Assembly (NCBI GenBank): GCA_937921035.1
Contig: CALEUL010000009.1
Location: forward strand, 1 to 22,587
DNA: 22,587 bases
Direction: 5' to 3'
From: an uncultured Porphyromonadaceae bacterium
Lineage (GTDB): Bacteria > Bacteroidota > Bacteroidia > Bacteroidales > Muribaculaceae
Shown here: positions 1 to 8,989 of the stretch, in pieces
Position numbering within the stretch: the stretch's first letter is position 1
Layout: each line of letters starts with the position of its first letter
Position numbers and translations under genes: made by a program
The notes under the pieces: model-generated
What the model saw: only the letters and a program-made list of their open reading frames with translations
Told to the model about the DNA's origin: nothing
Database searches by the model: none

Positions 1-133
1 CACTGATTCTATTGTTTAATTTTAATTTATCGGTAAGAATTTACCGAAGTATTGTCTTTATATATACAGATATAAAACATCCCTAAACAACCCTAAAATC
101 TATATCACAAAAACCAATCATATTTTTTAATTA
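1..133 (+). promoter_or_regulatory. Leader/promoter region of the PUL with an inverted repeat
   Basis: This AT-rich stretch lies upstream of the first PUL gene and has no coding frame. It contains a perfect inverted repeat, TCGGTAA-GAAT-TTACCGA, at 30-47 (7-bp arms, 4-nt spacer), which has the size of a bacterial operator. I could not find a convincing Bacteroidetes housekeeping promoter (TTTG, about 19-21 nt, TAnnTTTG); the nearest matches (ATTG at 11-14 and 51-54) are poor. That would fit control by an alternative ECF sigma factor, which is also suggested by the STN domain in the downstream SusC-type protein. The window starts here, so the full promoter may extend further left. Confidence 0.4.
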
Positions 134-3100
134 ATGGAAAAACCAAATTTACATTCTCATCACAGCCGATGGCATCTGACGCTTAGAGCTTTGCTCTTTC
201 TGCTGATGATTGGCTACGGACTATCTGTCCGCGCATCGGACAGCAAGGTATCCATCAATGCTAATGGAACAGCCTTGGAAAATGTTCTAAAATCCATAGA
301 ACAACAGACAAAGTACAGGTTCATTTATAGCAAGGAAACTATAAATGTCAGTATTCCGGTCACCCTCAACGTAAAAGACGAGGCATTAACGACCGTTCTT
401 GACCAACTTCTCCTCAAGCATGATATAGTTTATGCTTTCGACAAAAAGCAGATTGTACTGAATAAAAAATCGGTATCTCAGTCTCACCCTTCAAAACAAC
501 AGGTTTCTAAAGGTAATAAAATAAAAATCGTCGGAACGGTAACCGACACACAGGGTGAGCCACTGATTGGCGCTTCAATTACCATCGAAGGCGAGCAGAC
601 CGGTGTAACGACCGACATCGACGGCAACTATGAAATTGACGTTCCCGAGGGCGGACGCCTCATGTTTTCATACATCGGTTTTACACCCGAAAAGAAGAAA
701 ATAGACAAAGCCGGCCGTCTTGACATCACCATGTCGGAGGACTCACAGCTGCTTAATGAAGTCGTTGTGATAGGCTACGGTACGATGGATAAAAAGGAGT
801 TGACTTCTGCCATAAGCCATGTGAGCGAGAAAGACTTTCTTACTGTGAGCGCTACGGACCCTACAATGCTTATCCAGGGGAAAGTCCCCGGTGTGTCGAT
901 AACGAACACTGCGGCAGGCGACCCAAACAATATCGCGAGCGTCCAGATCCGCGGTGTGTCGTCGCGTTCGGCAGGCCTTGGCCCTCTGATTGTTATCGAC
1001 GGTATCCCCGGAGGAAGCCTTACCAACGTGAACCCTAATGACATAGCATCGTTCGATATCCTTAAGGACGGTGCCGCATCGGCAATCTACGGCACACGCG
1101 GCTCCAACGGCGTTATCCTTGTTACAACTAAAAAAGGTGCTAAGGACGGCACATACAACGTTACCTACGCCGCCAGCGTGGCATGGGATAAGATTATAGA
1201 CGAACTCGATTTCATGGATGCCGACGATTATCGCAACATCCGTCTGGGATGGGACGACAATGGTACGGACCTTGGCGGTAATTACGACTGGTTCAAAGGA
1301 GTGAGCCGAACCGGTTTTACTCAAAAGCATACTCTGAGTATTTCGGGCGGTACCGAACGTTCAAATTTCAGAGTCAGTGCCGACTACCGTAGATCTAACG
1401 GTGTTGATTTGCGTTCCGAGCGAGAAGAATACGGAGCTCGCGCGTCGATGGATCTAAAGTCGAAGGGCGATTTGTTCAATTTCAATATAAATGTGGCGCC
1501 CCGCATCATTTATCAGGATTTCGCAAACTGGTCGGTGTTCACAAATGCCAAACAGGCGAATCCCACAACACCTCTGATGGACCCGGAAAATCCGCAGCTG
1601 TACTATAACTTTCAAGGTCAGGTGTGCCCCTGGAATCCTGTAGAACTGCAGGAGCTCGAAAAGAACCAAGGAGAATCGAAGCTGCTTGACATGGACGCCA
1701 CAGCGAAAATCAATCTGCTTCCTTTGCTTTGGAATGCGGAAAGAGATTGCCCCTTTACCCTAAACAGCCAGATGACATTCGCCGACCATCAATATGACAA
1801 TAACAACTCCTGGTTTTTGCCGTCGACAAGCACAATCGCCATTAATAATGGTCGCGAGGGTGAGGCCAGCCGCGAGTACTACAAGAACCGGCAGTATATT
1901 CTGGAGTGGCTGGTCAATTTCGGGGCAAAGTTCGGAAAGAATAATGCCAAAGTGATGATGGGCTATTCATACCAATACTCCCAATACTCGCGCCTATTCG
2001 CTGAGAACAAAGACTTTCCTAACGACGGTCTTGGTTCCGACAATCTTGGATCCGGCTCCTTTGCCAAGGACGAAGGCGAAGTGGGTATGGCAAGTTACAA
2101 GAGCGACAGCAAGCTCATCTCATTTTTCGGCCGTGTAAGCTATGACTATGACGGTAAATATCTGATGACAGCTTCCATCCGCCACGAAGGTTCCTCCAAG
2201 TTCGGCCCGAACAATAAGTGGGGCAATTTTCCGGCAGCATCGATAGGCTGGCGTATCAGCCAGGAATCTTTCATGGAAAATGCCAAAGGATGGCTGAACG
2301 ATCTTAAGATACGCGCCGACTATGGTGTAACCGGCAATCAGGACTTTGACGATTATCTGTCTGTCGCTGCAATGAAAGGTTTCGGTTATTATAGTTTCGG
2401 CGGCAAATATTTCCAGGTATGGGGTCCGGCAAACAACGTCAACTGCGATCTTAAATGGGAAAAAGCGAAAAACTGGAACGTCGGTATCGATTTCTCGATG
2501 TTCAACAACCGCTTCTACGGCTCTCTGAACTATTTCAACCGCCGCACCGAGGATCTGTTAGGCTATTATAAGGTATCTATACCGCCCTATCTATTCGACG
2601 AGACTTTCGTCAATGTAGGCACAATGGAAAACTACGGTTTCGAGTTTGACCTGAACCTGAATGTTGTCAGCAACCGTGATTTTGATTACAGTTTCAGTGT
2701 GATTGGCTCGACGATGGCAAACAAGTTTGTCGATTTCAGCAATTCCGAATATGTCGGAAAAGACTACTATGCCGTCTGCAGCACTGAGGCACCGTACCCC
2801 AACTATAATCTTCAGCGTATCGAAAAAGGTGAATCCATAGGTAATTTCTATATGTGGAAATATGCCGGAATCAGTTCCGATGGCGAATGGCTCATCGAGG
2901 ATAAGAAGGGCAATATAATCAAGGCAGCCCAGGGAAGCGAGGACGACCGCAAGAAAGTAGGCAACGGCCTGCCTAAGTTCACGATGTCGACCACACACAA
3001 TTTCCGCTATAAGAATTTCGATTTGAGCCTGTTCTTTCGCGGCGCATTCGGATTCGACATCTTCAATGTACACGACTTTTACTACGGCACACGAAAATTC

Positions 3101-3430
3101 AACGGCAACGTACTGAAAAAGGCCTATAGCAAGAACTTTGCCATAAGTCCGACAGCCAGTCATGCCGTAACGGATTACTTTCTGGAACGTGGCGACTACT
3201 TCAAGCTCGACATGCTCTCGCTGGGTTATACGCTCAACTTGCAGAAAGCCCGCTTCATAAATAAAATCAGGGTTTATGGCACTGTGCACAATGTATTTAC
3301 ACTCACGAAATTCTCGGGTGTCGACCCCTCGACATATCAGGTCAACGGGCTCACGCCGGGTGCGACAGGCAGCAGAACCTATTTCCCGTCTACGCGTCAG
3401 TTTATGCTTGGCGTGCAGGTTGATTTTTAA
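134..3430 (+). CDS. SusC/RagA-type TonB-dependent outer-membrane glycan transporter with STN domain
   Basis: This is the outer-membrane beta-barrel that imports oligosaccharides, driven by TonB, in partnership with the SusD-type lipoprotein encoded 17 bp downstream. Visible parts are: a hydrophobic signal segment at residues 17-30 with likely cleavage after Ala34; an STN (secretin/TonB short N-terminal) domain at about 38-110; a carboxypeptidase-regulatory-like beta-sandwich at about 131-200 (IVGTVTDTQGEPLIGASI); a TonB-box-like LNEVVVIGYG at 207-216; a plug domain to about 335 (SVQIRGVSS, AIYGTRGSNGVILVTTKKG); and a barrel ending in a C-terminal Phe (VQVDF). The length of 1098 residues is normal for STN-containing members. 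In this family the STN domain contacts a FecR-type anti-sigma factor, so expression is probably controlled by an ECF sigma/anti-sigma pair encoded outside the window. The transported sugar cannot be read from sequence. Confidence 0.96.
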   Translation: MEKPNLHSHHSRWHLTLRALLFLLMIGYGLSVRASDSKVSINANGTALENVLKSIEQQTKYRFIYSKETINVSIPVTLNVKDEALTTVLDQLLLKHDIVYAFDKKQIVLNKKSVSQSHPSKQQVSKGNKIKIVGTVTDTQGEPLIGASITIEGEQTGVTTDIDGNYEIDVPEGGRLMFSYIGFTPEKKKIDKAGRLDITMSEDSQLLNEVVVIGYGTMDKKELTSAISHVSEKDFLTVSATDPTMLIQGKVPGVSITNTAAGDPNNIASVQIRGVSSRSAGLGPLIVIDGIPGGSLTNVNPNDIASFDILKDGAASAIYGTRGSNGVILVTTKKGAKDGTYNVTYAASVAWDKIIDELDFMDADDYRNIRLGWDDNGTDLGGNYDWFKGVSRTGFTQKHTLSISGGTERSNFRVSADYRRSNGVDLRSEREEYGARASMDLKSKGDLFNFNINVAPRIIYQDFANWSVFTNAKQANPTTPLMDPENPQLYYNFQGQVCPWNPVELQELEKNQGESKLLDMDATAKINLLPLLWNAERDCPFTLNSQMTFADHQYDNNNSWFLPSTSTIAINNGREGEASREYYKNRQYILEWLVNFGAKFGKNNAKVMMGYSYQYSQYSRLFAENKDFPNDGLGSDNLGSGSFAKDEGEVGMASYKSDSKLISFFGRVSYDYDGKYLMTASIRHEGSSKFGPNNKWGNFPAASIGWRISQESFMENAKGWLNDLKIRADYGVTGNQDFDDYLSVAAMKGFGYYSFGGKYFQVWGPANNVNCDLKWEKAKNWNVGIDFSMFNNRFYGSLNYFNRRTEDLLGYYKVSIPPYLFDETFVNVGTMENYGFEFDLNLNVVSNRDFDYSFSVIGSTMANKFVDFSNSEYVGKDYYAVCSTEAPYPNYNLQRIEKGESIGNFYMWKYAGISSDGEWLIEDKKGNIIKAAQGSEDDRKKVGNGLPKFTMSTTHNFRYKNFDLSLFFRGAFGFDIFNVHDFYYGTRKFNGNVLKKAYSKNFAISPTASHAVTDYFLERGDYFKLDMLSLGYTLNLQKARFINKIRVYGTVHNVFTLTKFSGVDPSTYQVNGLTPGATGSRTYFPSTRQFMLGVQVDF

Positions 3431-3447
3431 TAAACCGAATTAATATT

Positions 3448-5187
3448 ATGAACCTAAATACGATTATACAATCACTGGCAGCGCTGGCACTATCGGTGTC
3501 GGCCGGCTGTACGAATCTCGACGAAACGCTATACAGCAACGTTGCCTCAGATAACTACTATAATACCAAAGGTGATGTGGAGAGGGCTGTGGGGCGTCCT
3601 TTCGAACATGCCTTCGCCACCATTCAGGAGCGCCAGACGCTTCAGGAACTCACAGCCGACCAGCTTATAACGTGTGTCCGCGACGGCTGGTGGGACGACG
3701 GCGGCCGCTGGCGCAGATACCACTACCACACTTGGAATCTGGAAGACAGTCCCCAGATTCTCTATCTCTGGAACGGCCAGTACCAGGGAATTGGCCAGTG
3801 CAACTGGGTGATTGAGGACCTGGAGTCGCTCGACCCGGCAAAATTCGGCTATACGGAATCGGAGTTCAACGATATGAAAGCTCAATGCCGCACACTCCGC
3901 TCCATGTTCTACCTCACTCTTCTGGACGCGTTCCGCAACTGCCCTCTCGTGGTAAGTTTTTATGACCAGAGCAAGAACACCAAAACACAGGTTGAGCCGA
4001 AAGTTCTGTTCGAATTCATCGAAAGCGAACTTAAAGAGTGCATCAAGCTCCTTGGCCGCAAAGAAGCCCTGGGACAGCAGGCCGCTGTGCAGGGTAAATG
4101 GACACAGGCCGCAGCGGCAGCGTTGCTGGTTCGTCTCTACCTCAATGCCGAAGTCTACATCGGCGAAGACCGGTTCAGTGACTGTGCCCGCATCTGTGAA
4201 GAAATACTTGACGGCGTTTACGGCCCATATAAGGTAGCAGACCGCTGGGACGCTGCGTTTGACTGGGACAACAACAACTGCGACGAAGTGATTTTCGGGT
4301 ATCCCGCCAGCTCAGGCTACTCCTACTGGCACTATTCAGGCGAAGTCTATTGGTATGCCGTTCCGTCGCAGGCCAGATACTATCTGAAAGATTCCAAATG
4401 CAAGGCCGGCGAACACAATGTGAAATATGCGGCATCACCGAGCTATGATGTCGACGGCACGCTTTACAATTATAAACTGGGCATGCCGATTCAGAATTTC
4501 CGCAAATATCCCGGCGATGAACGCATGAAACTCTATCGCAATCTCGGAAACAGCAAGCGCGAGGGCATGTTCCTTTTCGGTTATCTGGAATATGTGAACG
4601 ACAACGGCAAGACAGCCCGAGTGCGTGCACCGGAGCGTTCCTACGACCTCTATATCCGCGATGCCGTAGGTAATTTCCAGGATATGGCTCCCGACATGTG
4701 GCCCACAGGCCAGACGAGCAATCTGATGAACGGCGACCACAATTCGGGTTGGCATTTTGTGAAATACCCTATGTACACCGACGACGACGAACATCAGCTC
4801 GAAAGTGACTATACCGAGATACGTCTGCCGGAGATTATTTATTCACTTGCCGAATGTAAGCTCAGAAGCGGTGATACCACCGGAGCGGCAAAACTTCTCA
4901 ACAGTGTGCGCTCGCGCAACTATCCGGCCGAAAATCTCGCCGAGGTCCTCTATAAGCCGGAGGGCAAAGCAGCTCTCAATATGGACGAGATGCTTGCCGA
5001 GTGGGGCCGCGAATTCTTTGCAGAGGCACGCCGCCGCACCGACCTTATACGCTTCGGTAAATTCTCAACGGGCACATGGTGGGATAAGACTCCCGACACC
5101 GACCGCCACACCGAAATCTTCCCGCTGGTACGCGATGTGCTCGATACCAATCCCAATTTAAAGCAAAATCCCGGTTACCCGAATTAA
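3448..5187 (+). CDS. SusD/RagB-type surface glycan-binding lipoprotein
   Basis: This is the lid and substrate-binding partner of the SusC-type transporter, anchored on the cell surface. The lipobox SAGC puts the lipidated cysteine at residue 21. It is followed by the typical SusD start (NLDETLYSNVASDNYY) and tetratricopeptide-like helices with the expected family features: ALLVRLYLNAEVY at about 225-237, LPEIIYSLAECKLRSG, a WGREFFAEARRRTDLIRFG segment near the C-terminus, and the terminal NPNLKQNPGYPN block. At 579 residues the length is usual for the family. The gene follows susC-like 134-3430 by 17 bp, the normal arrangement, and is followed after 44 bp by the SusE/F-like gene. It is intact. 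Ligand identity is unknown, although the many exposed Trp and Tyr residues are normal for carbohydrate binding. Confidence 0.96.
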   Translation: MNLNTIIQSLAALALSVSAGCTNLDETLYSNVASDNYYNTKGDVERAVGRPFEHAFATIQERQTLQELTADQLITCVRDGWWDDGGRWRRYHYHTWNLEDSPQILYLWNGQYQGIGQCNWVIEDLESLDPAKFGYTESEFNDMKAQCRTLRSMFYLTLLDAFRNCPLVVSFYDQSKNTKTQVEPKVLFEFIESELKECIKLLGRKEALGQQAAVQGKWTQAAAAALLVRLYLNAEVYIGEDRFSDCARICEEILDGVYGPYKVADRWDAAFDWDNNNCDEVIFGYPASSGYSYWHYSGEVYWYAVPSQARYYLKDSKCKAGEHNVKYAASPSYDVDGTLYNYKLGMPIQNFRKYPGDERMKLYRNLGNSKREGMFLFGYLEYVNDNGKTARVRAPERSYDLYIRDAVGNFQDMAPDMWPTGQTSNLMNGDHNSGWHFVKYPMYTDDDEHQLESDYTEIRLPEIIYSLAECKLRSGDTTGAAKLLNSVRSRNYPAENLAEVLYKPEGKAALNMDEMLAEWGREFFAEARRRTDLIRFGKFSTGTWWDKTPDTDRHTEIFPLVRDVLDTNPNLKQNPGYPN

Positions 5188-5231
5188 GGGCAACAAGCCA
5201 ATAATCAATTGCTAATTTCAAAAGAATCAAC

Positions 5232-7496
5232 ATGTTTAAATTCAAATATATACTGTCTTCATGTGCAGCGCTGGCTCTGACAGCCGTGTTTTCGGCATGC
5301 GACAGAGAAAAGGATCTTATCATTTATGATCAGGACCTGCCGATAGTGACGGAAACGTTATATATGGTGGGCAATGCAGCTCCGTGCGGATGGACACTTT
5401 CAAATCCGACTCCGTTCACACCTTCCGAAGAAGACCCACTGATATTCATTTATGAGGGAAGTCTTGGAATTGGAGAGATCAAACTCTGCCTCAATCCGTC
5501 GCAGGACTGGAACATTCCGTTCATACGCCCTCTCGAAGCCGGTCAGACCATAGGTAAGGAAAACTATACCGACGAACCTTTCACTATGGCGCTCGACCCT
5601 GACGACAAATGGAATGTGATAGAACCGGGCGAGTACAAGCTGACTTTTGATTTGAGAAACTGGACATTCAGTACGGAATATCTCAAAGGTCCGGAACGAC
5701 CCGCCGTCGTGCCCATTCATGCCGACGCCGTTTATGTGATCGGCGCGGCCACGGCAGCCTCGTGGAACATCGACGAAGCCATCGAAACGACAAAGCAGAG
5801 TGAATATATCTTCACGTTCGAAGGCTATCTGAGCGAAGGTGAGTTCAGAGCGAGCACGGAGCGCTTCTGGGGCACACACATCCGCCCGGTCGACAACCAC
5901 ACGGAAATAAACGAAAACGGTGTGGCCAATGAAGACTTCATATATGTCGGCACGCCGGATATAAACTGGCTTGTAACAAAAGCCGGCAAGTACCGCATAA
6001 CTTTCGACCTCGAACATTGGAAGATTTCAGCGAAGTTCCTTGACGGCAGCGAAGACCCCGACCCTGTAGAACCAATTGAAACTTCAACTCTGTTCATGTT
6101 GGGTTCGAGCACCAAAGGCGGATGGGACGGCAATGCCATGACTCCCATGCAGCAGGATCCGGCCGATCCCTATGTGTTCACTTTCGAGGGAACGTTGTCG
6201 GATGGTGAGCTCAAACTCTATACCGAATCGGGTGAATACGAAAGTAAGCCCGCAATCCGCCCGGCCTATCCGAATGCAGAAATCGGGAATACCGATATCG
6301 CAGACGCCCCATTCGTTTACGCCCTCTCTCCCGACAACAAATGGAACGTGAAAGCCGGCAAATACCGCCTCAAATTCAACCTGCGCACCTACAAGATGAG
6401 TTCTACCTGTCTCGGAGAGCCGGAATATGAATGGCCCGCTGTTACACCTATTTTTACCGACAACGTCTATCTCCTCGGCGACGCAGCCCCAAGCGGCTGG
6501 AACATTACAGGCGACGCTACCCGCTGCATCAAGCAGAGTGAGTACATCTTCGTGTACGAAGGCAAACTCAATGCCGGGCGCCTGCGTGCTTCAACTATCG
6601 CCGAATGGGGAATTCATATCCGCCCGAAAACCGACAATCTTGAGGTTGGCAAAAACGGGTGCGTGTCCAAAGAATTCGTCAACGTGGCGACCCCCGATTT
6701 CAACTGGAACGTCGTTGACGCAGGAGACTACCGCATCACTTTCAACCTTGAAAAATGGACTGTGGAATTTGAATATCTGCAATCGATAGAAACGTCGACG
6801 CTGTTCATGTTGGGTTCTTGCACCAAAGGTGTCTGGGACGGTAACGCCATGACGCCTATGCAGCAGGACGCGGCTGACCCAAATGTATTTACTTTCGAAG
6901 GTACACTGGCCGACGGAGAGCTCAAACTGTACACCCAATCCGGCGACTACGAAGGAAAACCGGCAATCCGTCCCGCCACTCCCGGTGCTGAAATAGGTAA
7001 AAGCAATATTGTGGACGCTCCATTCGTTTACGAAGTTTCTCCCGACAACAAGTGGAACGTTACAGCCGGCAAATACCGCCTCAAATTCAACCTGCGGACG
7101 TACAAGATGAGCAGCACCTATCTCGGCGAAGCCGAATATGAATGGCCGAAAGTAACGCCTGTTGCCGCAGAGAATGTATATCTTTTGGGCGACGCGACAC
7201 CGAGCGGCTGGAACATCGCAGATGCCACACGCTGCACCAAGCAGAGCGAATATATATTCGTCTACGAAGGCCGACTCAATGCCGGCAGTCTCCGCGCTTC
7301 TACAATTACCGACTGGGGAGCTCATATCAGACCTAAAACCGACAAACTTGAAGTAGGAAAAAACGGGTGCGGCTCCAATGAATTCGTAATCATAGCAACT
7401 CCCGACTACAACTGGAACGTAGTTGACGCAGGTAACTACCGCATCACTTTCGACCTTGAGAAGTGGACTATAAAATTCGAATACTTAGGCAACTAA
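5232..7496 (+). CDS. SusE/SusF-like surface lipoprotein made of six beta-sandwich modules (three A-B pairs)
   Basis: This is a probable cell-surface glycan-binding lipoprotein occupying the PUL position of SusE/SusF. The lipobox VFSAC gives a lipidated Cys23. The rest is a chain of modules of about 110 residues starting near residues 41 (A1), 164 (B1), 282 (A2), 410 (B2), 519 (A3) and 646 (B3). Each begins with a strand such as TLFMLG or NVYLLG followed by a Trp (GGWDG or SGWNI), contains an IRP motif, and ends with a YR(I/L)(T/K)F(D/N)L strand. These features resemble the SusF/SusE C-terminal family. A modules share STLFMLGS and PAIRP; B modules share KQSEYIF, RAST and HIRP. Pairs A2-B2 and A3-B3 are nearly superimposable with an offset of exactly 237 codons; A1-B1 is more diverged. 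In starch Sus proteins such modules bind glycans through aromatic residues; binding here is inferred. Confidence 0.88.
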   Translation: MFKFKYILSSCAALALTAVFSACDREKDLIIYDQDLPIVTETLYMVGNAAPCGWTLSNPTPFTPSEEDPLIFIYEGSLGIGEIKLCLNPSQDWNIPFIRPLEAGQTIGKENYTDEPFTMALDPDDKWNVIEPGEYKLTFDLRNWTFSTEYLKGPERPAVVPIHADAVYVIGAATAASWNIDEAIETTKQSEYIFTFEGYLSEGEFRASTERFWGTHIRPVDNHTEINENGVANEDFIYVGTPDINWLVTKAGKYRITFDLEHWKISAKFLDGSEDPDPVEPIETSTLFMLGSSTKGGWDGNAMTPMQQDPADPYVFTFEGTLSDGELKLYTESGEYESKPAIRPAYPNAEIGNTDIADAPFVYALSPDNKWNVKAGKYRLKFNLRTYKMSSTCLGEPEYEWPAVTPIFTDNVYLLGDAAPSGWNITGDATRCIKQSEYIFVYEGKLNAGRLRASTIAEWGIHIRPKTDNLEVGKNGCVSKEFVNVATPDFNWNVVDAGDYRITFNLEKWTVEFEYLQSIETSTLFMLGSCTKGVWDGNAMTPMQQDAADPNVFTFEGTLADGELKLYTQSGDYEGKPAIRPATPGAEIGKSNIVDAPFVYEVSPDNKWNVTAGKYRLKFNLRTYKMSSTYLGEAEYEWPKVTPVAAENVYLLGDATPSGWNIADATRCTKQSEYIFVYEGRLNAGSLRASTITDWGAHIRPKTDKLEVGKNGCGSNEFVIIATPDYNWNVVDAGNYRITFDLEKWTIKFEYLGN
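6075..7496 (+). repeat. Tandem coding duplication, two 711-bp units in the SusE/F-like gene
   Basis: The unit beginning at 6075 (ATT GAA ACT) and the unit beginning at 6786 (ATA GAA ACG) are offset by exactly 711 bp, or 237 codons. They encode residues 282-518 and 519-754. Long near-identical DNA stretches remain, for example around 6342-6400 against 7050-7111, with most differences at third codon positions. The older, more diverged unit 1 covers about 5352-6074. The repeats are long and similar enough to recombine, so copy number may vary between strains and short-read assemblies could collapse them. Confidence 0.85.
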
Positions 7497-7518
7497 ATCT
7501 CTTCTAAACTCAATCAAG

Positions 7519-8949
7519 ATGATAAAGAAACTCTTAATATCAGGTATCCTCGGGTGCACACTTTTCGGAATGTGTGCCTGCCGGGAAGATTATTCCGACA
7601 TGAAGCTTCCCAACCAGCACGAACATCCGGCACTGGAAAATGTAGGCAACATACACTCCTTCAAGGCTCCCCTTTACTGGAGTATCTACGAACGCGCCTA
7701 TGAACTAGACGGAAGCGACTGGGACTCACGCAATATTCCTCTGTCGGAATGGGAAGCGAATTTCGACTGGATCGCAAAGGAACTGAAGCCCTATGGCTAC
7801 GACATGATATGCACCGACGGATTCCTGCCTTTCAACTGCGACGACGGCAAGCCCTTCATGACGCGTCTTGGTCAAGTTCCTTTAAAGGATCTTATCGCAG
7901 CGGCCAAACAGCGTGGCTTACGCGTAGGCATCTACGACAGCCCTCTGGAAGCATGGAGCGATCCGTCAACCATCATTCCCGGCACAGAGTACACTGTAGG
8001 CTCCCTGCTCTACGACAAAAGCATCGACAAGGTTCTGCATCCCAAGGCCAAAGACAAATGGCACACCTACATAGTTTTTACTCATCCGGGAGCGAAAGAA
8101 TATATCGACGAATTTTTCAGACATTACAACGAACTCGGAGTGGAGATGATCCGCATAGACTTCCTTTCGTGGTTCGAGGACGGTTTCTTTCGTCTTTCCG
8201 ATACCCCAGTAGGAAAAGGTTACGGACGCCAGATGTATGCCGATGCACTCGCCTATATATGCAAGACGGCACAGAAATACGGCATCTTCCTGTCGCTGGT
8301 AATGCCTCACCTGTATAACGACGCAGAAATCGAAAGCCGCTACGGCAATATGGTGCGCATCGTTAACGACACTTTCAATGGCGGCTGGGCATTTACCTCG
8401 GCCAAAGAACAGGGCAAGACATGGCTCTCATGGCCATCAAGCCAGAATCAGTTCGACGGATTCACCTACTGGAGCCGCCGCATCGCCGGCCGCGACAAAG
8501 TGATTCTCGACGGTGATTTCACCATTATGCACAGCTATACCACACCTGCCGAAAAACAGTTTGTGGTGTCTCTGCAGCTGATGGCCGGCGGACCGATTGC
8601 CGTTACAGACCAGTATTGCACCATAGGAGAAGGCGATGTCGCATACTACACCAACGAAGAAATGCTCGCGCTGAACAAGGATCGCTTCGTCGGACACCCG
8701 CTCGACGACACCCTGATGTCGACCGGCAGCAATATCTGGTACGGCCAGATGAGCAACGGTGATTATATCGTGGGCTTCTTCAATCGCGAAGATGAAGAAA
8801 AGTCATTCAGCCTTGACCTCTCGGAGATCGGCATTCCGATCGAAATGGCCGTGAGGGACCTTTGGCAACACCTCGACGAGGGGCGCACATCTAAACTCGA
8901 AGCCACGGTTCAACCCCACGGCTGCAAGATTGTAAGACTATCCAAATAA
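7519..8949 (+). CDS. Clan GH-D (GH27-like) alpha-glycosidase, lipoprotein
   Basis: This is a probable retaining exo-glycosidase (alpha-galactosidase, beta-L-arabinopyranosidase or isomalto-type activity) anchored as a lipoprotein. The leader ends in MCAC, giving a likely lipidated Cys21. A TIM barrel runs from about 49 to 350: SEWEANFDWIAKELKPYGYD at 76-95 resembles the GH27 segment that leads to the substrate-binding Asp (here TDGF, D100). GVEMIRIDFLSW at 207-218 places D214 as candidate nucleophile, and VRIVNDTF at 279-286 places D284 as candidate acid/base, matching the GH27 R-x-x-x-D pattern. GGPIAVTDQ and the NKDR-VGHP block resemble the end of the GH27 barrel. A C-terminal beta-sandwich (NGDYIVGFFNR, VRDLWQH, VQPHGCKIVRL) follows. 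It sits between the two SusE/F-like genes, 22 bp after one and 40 bp before the other. The sequence is divergent, so the exact family and substrate stay open. Confidence 0.75.
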   Translation: MIKKLLISGILGCTLFGMCACREDYSDMKLPNQHEHPALENVGNIHSFKAPLYWSIYERAYELDGSDWDSRNIPLSEWEANFDWIAKELKPYGYDMICTDGFLPFNCDDGKPFMTRLGQVPLKDLIAAAKQRGLRVGIYDSPLEAWSDPSTIIPGTEYTVGSLLYDKSIDKVLHPKAKDKWHTYIVFTHPGAKEYIDEFFRHYNELGVEMIRIDFLSWFEDGFFRLSDTPVGKGYGRQMYADALAYICKTAQKYGIFLSLVMPHLYNDAEIESRYGNMVRIVNDTFNGGWAFTSAKEQGKTWLSWPSSQNQFDGFTYWSRRIAGRDKVILDGDFTIMHSYTTPAEKQFVVSLQLMAGGPIAVTDQYCTIGEGDVAYYTNEEMLALNKDRFVGHPLDDTLMSTGSNIWYGQMSNGDYIVGFFNREDEEKSFSLDLSEIGIPIEMAVRDLWQHLDEGRTSKLEATVQPHGCKIVRLSK

Positions 8950-8989
8950 TCCATAACCTAATTAATCAATTTTTAACCAATTCAGTGTT

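Noticed and set aside
2591..3289. A 232-residue minus-strand open frame inside the SusC-type gene
   Set aside because: Antisense shadow of a conserved barrel-coding region; no recognisable motif or upstream signal.
6075..7496. CRISPR-like or transposon-type repeat
   Set aside because: The repeats are long, in frame, adjacent and protein-coding; there are no short spaced repeats or terminal inverted repeats.
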